Source: Sphingobacteriia bacterium (GTDB taxonomy: Bacteria; Bacteroidota; Bacteroidia; Chitinophagales; Chitinophagaceae). Taken from it: 11,359 bases of DNA. Of the stretch, positions 1 through 7,297 are shown in pieces. The notes under the pieces are model-generated. The model had not been told where the DNA came from. It made no database searches and saw only the letters and a program-made list of their open reading frames with translations. The DNA is taken from positions 1-11,359 of the forward strand of contig REAV01000192.1 in the NCBI GenBank assembly GCA_004294465.1, in the 5' to 3' direction. Both the position numbers and the translations under genes were made by a program. Positions within the stretch are counted from its first letter, which is position 1; each line of letters opens with the position of its first letter.

Positions 1-32
1 CAAATAATCACAATCAGTCTACAAATCTTCAT
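1..32 (-). CDS. possible 5' end of a further secreted-protein gene (partial)
   Basis: A minus-strand ATG at 30-32 opens a frame reading MKICRLIVII before the window edge. A Lys followed by Arg and a run of Leu/Ile/Val is what the start of a signal peptide looks like. Upstream of it on the same strand there is a TTTG followed about 20 bases later by TTATTGTG, a poor match (6 of 8) to the Bacteroidota TAnnTTTG box. Only ten complete codons are visible, so this could be chance. If real, it would lie downstream of the large surface-protein gene in the same direction and probably also be exported. Confidence 0.25.
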   Translation of the reverse strand, partial: MKICRLIVII

Positions 33-155
33 TACAACCGGGGGGTTACACAATAAATAAGCCTTTAAAAATAACACAAACCATTCTATTATCACATAAA
101 AGAGGCATTAAAATCGGTTATTGTTGCTTTTAGCCTGCTAAATATACATAAGAAA

Positions 156-3100
156 TTATTTCAATATTGTTACAGACCCGCTAATTGTTGGTTTGCCATT
201 TTTGGGGTTGACAATATAATAATAGGTACCAATTGGCAAAGGTTTGCCTTTGAATGTTCCATCCCAAGGAGTAGTATAATTAATCGCTTGAAATACCAAT
301 TGCCCATAGCGATCATACACATCAACAGTAGCATCTGGATATCGCTCTAAATATTGAATCTTCCAGGTATCATTAATCCCATCTCCATTGGGTGAAAATG
401 CATTGGGCGCTTTAGGTGGCTTTAGTACTAAAATGAAAATATCTTTTGAAGTGGTACAACCTCCATCTCCTGTTAATTGTAAAGTATAAGTGATGTCGTC
501 TGGGGCAGAACAGATTGGATTGGCCAAACTTGGATCATTCAAATAAGTTGGTGGCGTCCATAAATAAGTTAAATTATTTCCAAACAAAGAATCTGGAATC
601 AATGGTATTGGCTCACCAAAAAACAAATTCTGTCTACTACGTAAAAACAATTTGGGATTTGGTAAAACGGTTAATGTAGAGGTTGCTGTATCGCTCCTAC
701 ACCCATCCGAATTATTAAAATACATACTGATATTTACTATTCCAGAATCAGGAAATTGTTGTCGAGGGCTTTGTAACAAAGACCTACCAGCAGTTCCTAA
801 AGTCCAATTCCAGATTTGTCCTGCACTTGATATACCATTACTCAGATCCTGGAAATTAACCGATTGATTTACACAGATCTGTGTAGCTGATTGAGCAAAT
901 TTTGCTTTGGGTTGTGGGAAAACTGAAATTGTTTTTTCTGTAAAATTTACACATGAACCTCCACCAGTAAATGCAACCAAACGTATTGTATAAGTTTGGG
1001 CATTGGGTAATTGAAGATCTGGATATTTATGAGCGTAAATTTTATCTGTTAGTGGATCATCGTCTGTATCTTTTTGAGTAGGATTATTTAAATAGTCCCA
1101 ATAAATTTCCACCCTTGCAATTGCTCCAATATCTACAAAAGATTTGTTTTTTATTTGAATCGGTGCTGGTTGACAAAAAGGACTTGTTCCAACCATTTCA
1201 AAATCGGCTTTAGGATTTGCACCATTCACAAAAAAAGGTTTATCTACTTTAATGGAACATCCTGATGTAGCCGTTACTTCCAAGCTTGCAATATAGGGTC
1301 CTGGTGCAGGATATTTTACTTGAGGAGCTTTAGCCGTGCTAGTTGCAGGCAATCCTCCAACAAATGTCCATTTTCTTGTGAGCAATGTGCCTGTTCCATC
1401 AGCAATTGTACTCTCATCAAGAAATGGAGCAAACGCATCATCCAAACAAATTTTAGGGGTTTTAAAAATGACAACTGGGGTAGGTTTTATGGAAAACAAA
1501 GGCTTGAATGGATCACTAGGGCAACCAGTGTTTGATCTTGTAATCAAACTAATGTTTTTAACTCCCTCTGAAGTATATTGTTTGGTTTGAGCTATACCCG
1601 TAGTAATTGTATCGATTTTCAATCCATTATCGAAATCCCATATCCATGATTGAATGGTATTGTTATTTGGGCCAGGTACTAAAGTAGAAATATTGGAAAA
1701 TACAATATCTGTATTCATACAATTAGGTGTAGAAAAATTAAATCGAGCAATGGGCTTATTCGATAATTCTAGCGTTTTGGTAGTTGTTGCTACACATCCA
1801 AAATCTGTAATAGAAGTGAGTTTAACAGTGGTAGTAAATGCATTGATATTTCGAGCAACATTCTGTGTGGTAACTTGTGTACCTGAACCGAAATCCCAAA
1901 ACCATTTATACACTGGCCTTCCAAAACCATTCGTTGAATCACTGAATAAAACACTTGTATTGATGCATCCATTGGTAGATATAGAAAAATTGGCAATAGG
2001 CGGATCGTTCACTACAACATTGTCGTTTATTTCTTCATCATTATTATTACTACAACCATCTGATTGTGGAACTACTGAAGTAGCAACAATTTTTATAGGA
2101 AAGGTTCCTGTTTTATTAAACTTATATGTATTTGGAATTTCATATACATAAAATGTTTTCCCATTGGATGTATAACTTGAGTCGGGAACTAAGGTAGGCG
2201 AACCCGTAGGTCTATACAAATACGGATTGGTTCCTGTAAGATTTGCATTCGTACCAAAATCTACATTGATCTTAGTTGCTATATACGGAACAGTTACTTT
2301 TACCCTGAATGGAGCATTGGTACAAGTTGCAGAATAACTTATTCCACTACTTGCAAATTCATTTTTAATGGCAATTGGTGGGTTTAAATCTACAATATTG
2401 GTACCTGCATTGTATCCATAGCTTTCAGCAAAACCAAAACCATATGCAATAGCATTGAATCCACTATCTGAATACAAAGCATGTGATGCTCCAGAACTTA
2501 CAGGAATGATTGCATAGGAATAATTGGGATCCCCTGGGTGAGGTTGAAAACTTACGCCACTTGAACCATCCAATGTAAAACTTGACACACCAACATTCTT
2601 AATAATTACATTGATATAACTCTGGTTAATCTGGAAGTTATTGGCAGAATATACAGTGATTTTATTAATGGTTTGTTCAACAGGGCTTAGATAGATCATC
2701 TCAGGATCTCCATCCCCAGTATTCCCTTCCACATTTTGAGAAGTACAAAATTGAGCTACCAGTATTGGCTTATCAGATTCTATACTATTAGGGGCTGGAG
2801 GATTGGCACCTGACTGATTGCTATTTTTAAACTGATAATAAAACCCATTTTGCAACATAGAAAATGGCAATGGAACTCCATTCAACCTAACTACAGTTGT
2901 TGGATCTTTTACACATACCCTGAAAAAATTATTGGGTTGAGAGCCAGTAGGTGCTGTCAAGTATTTAGTACCCCAAGCATTGGATGGAAATGCTTGTGCA
3001 ATGAAATTATCAGAAGTTTGATTACTGCCACTGGCTCCAATATTCATTTTTCCAGTTCCTGAGAATACCGCAATTGGTTTGCAACCACTGTTCAATCCTG

Positions 3101-3794
3101 TTGCACTAATTGATCTAATTCTAGATCCTGTTAAATCGGCACCAAAATCACCAGTTGTAGTACCCATCACTTGATAAATCTGGCCTTTATTCAATTTGTT
3201 TGGCAATCTTGTTGCCACCCCGACTGGCAAACCATTCAGATTTGGTGCACTAGGAGTAATTTCAATGGTTGTGCTGTCTTCGGTTGCAACAATAAAAAAG
3301 AAAGCATTTGAAAAACCCTCATTTGAACTTTGGGTAAAACCAACAGAATAATAATCTTTTCCCAATGTATTGGTTGGAAATAGAACAGAAGCACCTGATA
3401 CGCTCTGATTGAAATTATGCGCATAAGCTACTATGGAGCGATCGCTGGTTATATGTATACCCTTGTCGGATAAACCAGGTTGTGTTAATCGAACATCCTG
3501 AGATCCAGATTTTGGAAGGGCTTCGGTAATGGTTACTTGATTGGCAGTAACTTGATAGGTTTTGGAATATCCCACACCTGGTATTTCAACCAATACATTG
3601 GCATTTTGATCCGAAGTAAAATATAAAATTAGATCTTGACCGTTATTTGCAGCTGGTAATTGACCTACAGCCATTCTTACGTGATAAGAGTAACCCAGCC
3701 AAAAATCCTTCCCTTTATTCGAAAATTCTTGTGCATAGGAACACAAATAGGTCAATCCCATCAAACAACTCAACATCAGTTTATTCAACTTCAT
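156..3794 (-). CDS. large secreted IgGFc-like/PKD-repeat protein with type B T9SS sorting domain
   Basis: Predicted cell-surface or extracellular protein of 1212 residues. Residues 1-21 form a signal peptide (MKLNK start, hydrophobic core, cleavage after CSYA). Residues about 25-470 resemble the IgGFc-binding N-terminal domain: 'GKDFWLGY' opens it, and 'GDPEMIYLSPVEQ' matches the family's GDPxM...PVEQ segment. PKD or Ig-like modules begin near residues 599, 680, 771, 860 and 961, each with an aromatic-rich core such as WFWDFG or WIWDFD and paired cysteines; a sixth, more diverged module starts near 1045. From about 1132 the protein ends in the 'gliding motility-associated' sorting domain (AFSPNGDGINDTW, then DRYGQLVF, then PWDG and PIGTYYY), which directs export by the type IX system. 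Domain assignments rest on family knowledge; a role in adhesion, gliding or the extracellular matrix is inference. It has its own promoter-like box directly after the wbqC-like gene. Confidence 0.9.
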   Translation of the reverse strand: MKLNKLMLSCLMGLTYLCSYAQEFSNKGKDFWLGYSYHVRMAVGQLPAANNGQDLILYFTSDQNANVLVEIPGVGYSKTYQVTANQVTITEALPKSGSQDVRLTQPGLSDKGIHITSDRSIVAYAHNFNQSVSGASVLFPTNTLGKDYYSVGFTQSSNEGFSNAFFFIVATEDSTTIEITPSAPNLNGLPVGVATRLPNKLNKGQIYQVMGTTTGDFGADLTGSRIRSISATGLNSGCKPIAVFSGTGKMNIGASGSNQTSDNFIAQAFPSNAWGTKYLTAPTGSQPNNFFRVCVKDPTTVVRLNGVPLPFSMLQNGFYYQFKNSNQSGANPPAPNSIESDKPILVAQFCTSQNVEGNTGDGDPEMIYLSPVEQTINKITVYSANNFQINQSYINVIIKNVGVSSFTLDGSSGVSFQPHPGDPNYSYAIIPVSSGASHALYSDSGFNAIAYGFGFAESYGYNAGTNIVDLNPPIAIKNEFASSGISYSATCTNAPFRVKVTVPYIATKINVDFGTNANLTGTNPYLYRPTGSPTLVPDSSYTSNGKTFYVYEIPNTYKFNKTGTFPIKIVATSVVPQSDGCSNNNDEEINDNVVVNDPPIANFSISTNGCINTSVLFSDSTNGFGRPVYKWFWDFGSGTQVTTQNVARNINAFTTTVKLTSITDFGCVATTTKTLELSNKPIARFNFSTPNCMNTDIVFSNISTLVPGPNNNTIQSWIWDFDNGLKIDTITTGIAQTKQYTSEGVKNISLITRSNTGCPSDPFKPLFSIKPTPVVIFKTPKICLDDAFAPFLDESTIADGTGTLLTRKWTFVGGLPATSTAKAPQVKYPAPGPYIASLEVTATSGCSIKVDKPFFVNGANPKADFEMVGTSPFCQPAPIQIKNKSFVDIGAIARVEIYWDYLNNPTQKDTDDDPLTDKIYAHKYPDLQLPNAQTYTIRLVAFTGGGSCVNFTEKTISVFPQPKAKFAQSATQICVNQSVNFQDLSNGISSAGQIWNWTLGTAGRSLLQSPRQQFPDSGIVNISMYFNNSDGCRSDTATSTLTVLPNPKLFLRSRQNLFFGEPIPLIPDSLFGNNLTYLWTPPTYLNDPSLANPICSAPDDITYTLQLTGDGGCTTSKDIFILVLKPPKAPNAFSPNGDGINDTWKIQYLERYPDATVDVYDRYGQLVFQAINYTTPWDGTFKGKPLPIGTYYYIVNPKNGKPTISGSVTILK

Positions 3795-3860
3795 TAATGG
3801 TAGCCTGATTTTAGTAGCAGGGTAAGTGTTCTTGTAAAACTACATTTAGTAGCCAAAGTT

Positions 3861-3868
3861 CAAATATA
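3861..3868 (-). promoter_or_regulatory. promoter -7 box for the large T9SS protein gene
   Basis: The minus strand reads TATATTTG, a full match to the Bacteroidota -7 consensus TAnnTTTG. It lies 12 bases beyond the stop codon of the upstream wbqC-like gene and would give a leader of roughly 60 bases. No clear TTTG -33 element is found at the usual spacing, so the site is only moderately supported. Confidence 0.4.
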
Positions 3869-3880
3869 AGACCCATTATT

Positions 3881-4504
3881 TTAAGGAATCGTTGCTTTTA
3901 AATAGCTTATTGCAGCCGGTCCAGTACAGCATAAAAGGTCAATAATGCTCAAATTTGGTTTAAACCCTATTCGATCTTCAAAAACCTGGGTGTACTTTAT
4001 GGCCAAGGCTGATTGGTCATAGTTCTTGGGCAATTGATTATTTTTCCTATCCTCCATTAAAATATCGGGGGCTTTTCCATCTAATTGGGAAAGACCAATA
4101 TCTAGGGGCGATTTTAGCTTTTTCAGCACCCATTGCAGAATGGCCCAATTTAGGTCAAATAGAAAAACAGGCCGATTCTCTAATAAGCCAAAAAGCTCAT
4201 CTCTGTAAAATTCAAAAAAAGGGGCTCGGTTAAAACAGGCTTCCATCGATCGGCAATGTTGTATAACCCAATTTTCTTTATAAGCAATTTTCACATCCCG
4301 AATTGGAGTGTTTTGATTCCTCCCTTTTTCTACAGGTACCGTTAATTGAATCAACCCATTTGCTCCAGGAATGATGCACCTGTTCCTGAAACTCATTTTT
4401 TGGAAGCTTTCATATTGGTCAATTTGAATATATGAATTTTCAAACAACATTTTATAGTAGTTAACAGTTCCAAAGTATTGATTTTCAATTAATAATGTTT
4501 TCAT
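3881..4504 (-). CDS. WbqC-like family protein
   Basis: The 207-residue product resembles the WbqC-like family, whose members are found in O-antigen and other surface-glycan loci and whose biochemical activity is, as far as I know, unsettled. Family features visible here are an early 'ENQYFGTVNYYKML' block, then 'YESFQKMSFRNRC' near residues 33-44, and 'GLIQLTVPV' near 49-58, where family members typically carry an asparagine-rich-to-LTVPV stretch. The length matches the family (about 200-230 residues). No signal peptide or membrane segment is seen, so it is probably cytoplasmic. The ATG start is well placed behind a strong promoter and no competing upstream start exists. It is read toward the large secreted-protein gene, but that gene has its own -7 box. 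Confidence 0.8.
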   Translation of the reverse strand: MKTLLIENQYFGTVNYYKMLFENSYIQIDQYESFQKMSFRNRCIIPGANGLIQLTVPVEKGRNQNTPIRDVKIAYKENWVIQHCRSMEACFNRAPFFEFYRDELFGLLENRPVFLFDLNWAILQWVLKKLKSPLDIGLSQLDGKAPDILMEDRKNNQLPKNYDQSALAIKYTQVFEDRIGFKPNLSIIDLLCCTGPAAISYLKATIP

Positions 4505-4547
4505 TCTTTATTCTGTTTAAGCATTCCCCGTTTCTCAATAAAAAATT

Positions 4548-4577
4548 CAAATTTAGCTAGTTTTTATATTAACCAAA
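4548..4577 (-). promoter_or_regulatory. Bacteroidota-type promoter for wbqC-like gene
   Basis: On the minus strand TTTG (4574-4577) is followed after 18 bases by TAAATTTG (4548-4555), a full match to the TTTG / TAnnTTTG consensus of the Bacteroidota primary sigma factor. Transcription would start near 4541, giving a leader of about 37 bases before the ATG at 4504. This is the best promoter in the window. Confidence 0.65.
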
Positions 4578-4697
4578 TTAATAAATATAATAATATAAAA
4601 TATTAAAAATCAATGTATTAATTAATAATTATTATGCTAAAAAGAATAGCACAGATTTTGACACCAAAAACTTAATAAAAAACTAAGATTATTAGTA

Positions 4698-4727
4698 TTG
4701 ATTAGAAGGCAATTTAATGTTAATTTG
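4698..4727 (+). promoter_or_regulatory. probable promoter for the LEA-type lipoprotein gene
   Basis: TTG (4698-4700) is followed after 19 bases by TTAATTTG (4720-4727), matching 7 of 8 positions of TAnnTTTG. Transcription would begin near 4733 and leave a leader of about 27 bases before a TTG start at 4761. The 4698 TTG that extends the reading frame would then be the -33 element and not an initiation codon. Confidence 0.4.
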
Positions 4728-4760
4728 CAACAAAATAATCACTCCTATAAAATCATTAAT

Positions 4761-5207
4761 TTGAAGACTCCCCTACTTTTAGTTTTTTGCTGTCTGATTT
4801 TTATGGCTTGTTCTAAGCCCAAAGAATTTGAATATCGAGATGTTCGGAAAGTAAAATTGAACTCTTTGGGATTTAATCAAAGCACCCTAAGTTTTGAAAT
4901 AGTCTATTATAATCCTAATCAGTTTGGGCTAGATTTAAGAAAAGTAGACAGCGATGTTTTTATCGACAGCCTTTTTTTAGGCAAATTTCAATTAGATACC
5001 ATCATGCATATCGATCGAATGAGTGAATTTGCCCTCCCAGCCACCATTCAATTAGACATGAAGAATCTGCTCAAACACTCAGCAAGTATGTTATTCCACA
5101 AAGAAGTGCTGATTGAAGCCAGAGGAACTGTAAAAGTGGGTAAAGGCGGTCTTTTTAAGACAGTACCATTCAATTATCAGTCAAAACAAGCGCTGAATCT
5201 ATTTTAA
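4761..5207 (+). CDS. LEA type 2 family lipoprotein
   Basis: The frame contains no ATG before the signal sequence. A TTG at 4761 gives a 148-residue product beginning as a compact lipoprotein signal (Lys, Thr, Pro, then a Leu/Val/Phe/Cys core) ending in IFMAC, with the Cys as probable lipidation site near residue 17. A TTG at 4698 would add 21 residues and put a long polar stretch ahead of the hydrophobic core, so 4761 is preferred. The mature part resembles the LEA14/WHy-type beta-sandwich: 'STLSFEIVYYNPNQFGLDLRKV' is the characteristic 'N-P-N' strand pair, followed by a 'DSLFLGK' strand and late 'VKVGKGGLF' strand. It is probably anchored in a membrane and exposed to the periplasm. Function unknown; the family is linked to desiccation stress mainly in plants. 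Confidence 0.75.
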   Translation: MKTPLLLVFCCLIFMACSKPKEFEYRDVRKVKLNSLGFNQSTLSFEIVYYNPNQFGLDLRKVDSDVFIDSLFLGKFQLDTIMHIDRMSEFALPATIQLDMKNLLKHSASMLFHKEVLIEARGTVKVGKGGLFKTVPFNYQSKQALNLF

Positions 5208-5243
5208 ATACAGTGTCAATCGGCTATATATAACAGTGATTTG
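5208..5243. other. short convergent gap, no terminator recognised
   Basis: These 36 bases separate the stop codons of the plus-strand lipoprotein gene and the minus-strand metal-binding-domain gene. I see no GC-rich stem followed by a T-run on either strand, so termination here is not explained by an obvious intrinsic terminator. Confidence 0.5.
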
Positions 5244-5645
5244 TTAATTATAAGGTTGAATATGGCAAGGCTTTTGGGGCAAGGGCCCGCCCCCATCTTC
5301 GGAACGCTTACAAATAGGTGGTAGCTTTTTATAGGCTTCTGGCTCTGCTTTTTCGTCGTCGGCATCAAAGCCTGCATTGTTTAAAGCTGTTCGAATGGTG
5401 CTTTCATCCGTTCTATCTGGCCAGAATTGGACCTTAATCTCCCCTTGTAGTAAATTGATTTTCCACTGGATCATGCCTGATTCCATATTGGCCTTATTCT
5501 CTACAACCAAGTATTTTTCTAATCGCTCCTTGCATTCCCAGCATTTAAGATTCACTGATTTAATGGTTACCCATTGCTGTTTAGGCATTTGAGCCTTTCC
5601 AACTAGAACAAACAATATGCAAAGAGAAGTTAAGAAGCATTTCAT
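5244..5645 (-). CDS. secreted heavy-metal-associated (HMA) domain protein
   Basis: The ATG at 5645 gives 133 residues and places a clean signal peptide at the N-terminus (MKCFLT, hydrophobic core, cleavage after VGKA before Gln). A TTG three codons earlier is possible but unlikely. The mature protein has the ferredoxin-like layout of HMA domains: 'VTIKSVNLKCWECKERLEKYL', with a CxxC pair (CWEC) in the loop before helix 1, a strand 'GEIKVQFW', and the terminal 'ALNNAGFDAD' helix-turn that matches the family's A-x-x-x-A-G-[FY]-D-A. A proline/glycine-rich tail carries two more cysteines (PPICK and KPCH). By family it should bind a soft metal such as copper in the periplasm; which metal is unknown. 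Its leader runs directly into the heptamer array upstream. Confidence 0.7.
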   Translation of the reverse strand: MKCFLTSLCILFVLVGKAQMPKQQWVTIKSVNLKCWECKERLEKYLVVENKANMESGMIQWKINLLQGEIKVQFWPDRTDESTIRTALNNAGFDADDEKAEPEAYKKLPPICKRSEDGGGPLPQKPCHIQPYN

Positions 5646-5654
5646 GTTACACAA

Positions 5655-5772
5655 TTATCGGTTATTGGTCATTGGTTATTGGTTATTAGGATATTATATC
5701 TTTTATCTCTTATCTTTTATCTTTTATCTTTTATCTCTTATCTTTTATCTCTTATCTCTTATCTCTTATCTC
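5655..5772 (+). repeat. heptanucleotide tandem array A (TTATTGG then TTATCTY)
   Basis: Five 7-base units (TTATCGG, TTATTGG, TCATTGG, TTATTGG, TTATTAG) occupy 5655-5689. After a six-base junction (one base short of a unit) eleven TTATCTC/TTATCTT units fill 5696-5772; the first has A for T. The array takes up nearly all of the gap between pyrE and the HMA-domain gene. The TTA of the last unit (5766-5768) is the complement of the pyrE stop codon. The 7-base period resembles the short tandemly repeated repetitive (STRR) sequences of cyanobacteria; function unknown. Confidence 0.9.
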
Positions 5773-6395
5773 CCCCATTGTGCTGGGTCTTTACTCCAAT
5801 CCATTAACAGCGCTTTATTTTCAGGTGTAACAATCCCCTTTTCAACTGCCAATTCAATCATTGTTGCATAATCAGTTAAAGACCTAGTAACAACTCCTGC
5901 TTCATGAAAGGCTTTAATGGCATGGTCAAATCCATAAGTGAATATCGACACCATCCCCACTATTTCTACTTCAGCCTTTTTTAAAACTTCTACTACCTGT
6001 AAACTACTCTTACCTGTAGAAATGAGATCCTCGATTACCAAAACACGCTGCCCCTTTGAATAAGCACCTTCAATTTGGTTGCCCAAACCATGTTCTTTTG
6101 GTTTTGGTCGAACATACATGAAAGGCAACTTCAATTGATCTGCCGCCATTGCTCCCCAGGGAATGCCTGCAGTAGCAACACCGGCTAATGCCTCGGCATC
6201 TGGAAAATGTTCAAAAACAACATTGCAGAGTTCGCTTTTAATAAAGTCTCTCACATATGGGAAGGATAACACTTTTCTATTATCACAATAAATAGGGCTT
6301 TTCCAACCACTAGCCCATGTAAAAGGAGCACTAGGGCTTAGTTTGACCGCTTCTACTTGTAACAATTTTTCTGCTACTGCTTTTTCATTTGTCAT
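5766..6395 (-). CDS. pyrE: orotate phosphoribosyltransferase
   Basis: Converts orotate and PRPP to orotidine monophosphate and pyrophosphate in de novo UMP synthesis, in the cytoplasm. The 209-residue protein has the PRPP-binding motif VLVIEDLISTGKS at about 118-130 and the flexible catalytic loop RPKPKEHGLGNQIEG at about 96-110, both hallmarks of the family; length is typical. 'GVATAGIPWGAMAADQL' (72-88) fits the core sheet region. The ATG start lies 62 bases from the divergent Nudix ATG. A TACTTTCG box (6400-6407, minus), 7 of 8 to consensus, sits just ahead of the ATG, which would make the mRNA nearly leaderless; no -33 element supports it. The last Arg codon and stop codon fall inside heptamer array A. 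Confidence 0.95.
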   Translation of the reverse strand: MTNEKAVAEKLLQVEAVKLSPSAPFTWASGWKSPIYCDNRKVLSFPYVRDFIKSELCNVVFEHFPDAEALAGVATAGIPWGAMAADQLKLPFMYVRPKPKEHGLGNQIEGAYSKGQRVLVIEDLISTGKSSLQVVEVLKKAEVEIVGMVSIFTYGFDHAIKAFHEAGVVTRSLTDYATMIELAVEKGIVTPENKALLMDWSKDPAQWGR

Positions 6396-6415
6396 GCAAC
6401 GAAAGTAAAACCATT

Positions 6416-6445
6416 TTTGAATTGGAAAATGACAAAAATTATTTG
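6416..6445 (+). promoter_or_regulatory. candidate promoter for the Nudix gene
   Basis: TTTG (6416-6419) is followed after 18 bases by ATTATTTG (6438-6445). The TTTG half of the -7 box and the spacing are right, but the TA half does not match. The start of transcription would be near 6452, only a few bases before the ATG at 6458. Confidence 0.3.
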
Positions 6446-6457
6446 AGTTTTGATAAT

Positions 6458-6883
6458 ATGGATAAAAAGAGAATAATTGCAGCTGGAGGTTTGGTATTTA
6501 ATGAACAAAATGAATTACTCATGATCTTCAGACGTGGATTTTGGGACCTTCCTAAAGGAAAACTAGATTCAGGAGAAACCATTGAAGCTTGTGCAATTAG
6601 AGAAGTACAGGAAGAAACCGGTTTAACAAAAATTGAATTGGGGAAGTTTATCAAAATTACGCTTCATGAATATTTTGACCCATACTTGAAAGAAGATGTA
6701 ATCAAAGAAAGTCATTGGTACCATATGAAAGTAAAAGGCAATCCTCCATTAACGCCTCAAACAGAAGAAGATATTAGTTTAATTGAATGGGTTGGCGCAG
6801 ATGCACTTCCGAATTATTTAAAAAACACCTATGCTACTATTATTGATGTGATTGAGTTTTTTTCTTCATCACAGCAACTGTAA
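6458..6883 (+). CDS. Nudix hydrolase
   Basis: Hydrolyses a nucleoside diphosphate linked to another moiety; the substrate cannot be told from sequence. The 141-residue product has a complete Nudix box at residues 34-56: GKLDSGE, seven residues, then REVQEETGL, matching G-x5-E-x7-R-E-U-x-E-E-x-G-U. The preceding 'RRGFWDLPKGKLD' is typical of ADP-ribose/Ap4A-type and MutT-like members. I start it at the ATG 6458; a TTG at 6389 would extend it by 23 residues into the pyrE start region with no recognisable homology. It is divergent from pyrE and its 3' end overlaps the convergent thioesterase gene by 44 bases. Gene order pyrE-Nudix-coaD suggests housekeeping, not acquired, DNA. Confidence 0.85.
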   Translation: MDKKRIIAAGGLVFNEQNELLMIFRRGFWDLPKGKLDSGETIEACAIREVQEETGLTKIELGKFIKITLHEYFDPYLKEDVIKESHWYHMKVKGNPPLTPQTEEDISLIEWVGADALPNYLKNTYATIIDVIEFFSSSQQL

Positions 6884-7283
6884 TTCTACTAACACAAATG
6901 ATTCGTTCATGGTCATCATAAATTTTGATATCCCAAACTTGAGAACTCGAACCAATATGTATAGGCCTTGAAATACCAGTTACAAAACCACTTCTAACAC
7001 TCCTCAAATGATTGGCATTGATTTCTTGCCCTACACAAATAAATTCATTTAAATCAATCACCATTGCTGCACCAAAACTACCCAGGGTCTCTGCCAAAAC
7101 TAGTGATGCTCCTCCATGTAATAAACCAAAAGGCTGCTTGGTCCGATCGTCTACTGGCATTCGGGCTTTTAAAAAATCAGGGCCAATTTCTGTTAGTTCG
7201 ATACCTAAATGATTATCTAAAGTATTTCTCTGCATCCCTTCAAAATCGGCTAAGGAGATATTTTTTTTGAACCAAATATTCAT
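6840..7283 (-). CDS. hotdog-fold acyl-CoA thioesterase, YdiI/MenI-like
   Basis: A 147-residue single hotdog domain of the PaaI/YdiI group. It matches E. coli YdiI (1,4-dihydroxy-2-naphthoyl-CoA hydrolase of menaquinone synthesis) closely by eye: 'MPVDDRTKQPFGLLHGGASLVLAETLGS' (42-69), with His56-Gly-Gly and the likely catalytic Glu65, then 'EINANHLRSVRSG' and 'PIHIGSSSQVWDIKI'. Bacteroidota use menaquinone, which fits, but related enzymes act on other acyl-CoAs, so no gene symbol is given. Its start lies 14 bases after the coaD stop, so the two are probably co-transcribed. Its last 14 codons plus stop overlap the 3' end of the opposite-strand Nudix gene; the lysine- and glutamine-rich tail may be an extension past the domain. 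Confidence 0.85.
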   Translation of the reverse strand: MNIWFKKNISLADFEGMQRNTLDNHLGIELTEIGPDFLKARMPVDDRTKQPFGLLHGGASLVLAETLGSFGAAMVIDLNEFICVGQEINANHLRSVRSGFVTGISRPIHIGSSSQVWDIKIYDDHERIICVSRITVAVMKKKTQSHQ

Positions 7284-7297
7284 ATCGTTGCGATAAA

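Noticed and set aside
129..142. TTTAGC-CT-GCTAAA palindrome downstream of the large gene as a terminator
   Set aside because: The loop is only two bases, the stem is AT-rich and no T-run follows on the minus strand.
1654..2151. 165-residue plus-strand open frame
   Set aside because: It lies wholly inside the strongly supported PKD/T9SS gene on the other strand and has no recognisable motif; it is a shadow frame.
5655..5772. CRISPR-like array
   Set aside because: The units are 7 bases long, directly adjacent and without spacers, and there are no cas genes.
5617..5871. 84-residue plus-strand open frame with a hydrophobic repetitive peptide
   Set aside because: Its hydrophobic repeats come from reading the stop-free strand of array A, and it runs into the ends of two well-supported minus-strand genes. 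I keep it only as a remark under strand asymmetry.
6389..6457. TTG-initiated N-terminal extension of the Nudix protein
   Set aside because: It overlaps the pyrE start, shows no domain similarity, and the ATG at 6458 directly precedes the usual Nudix N-terminal strand.
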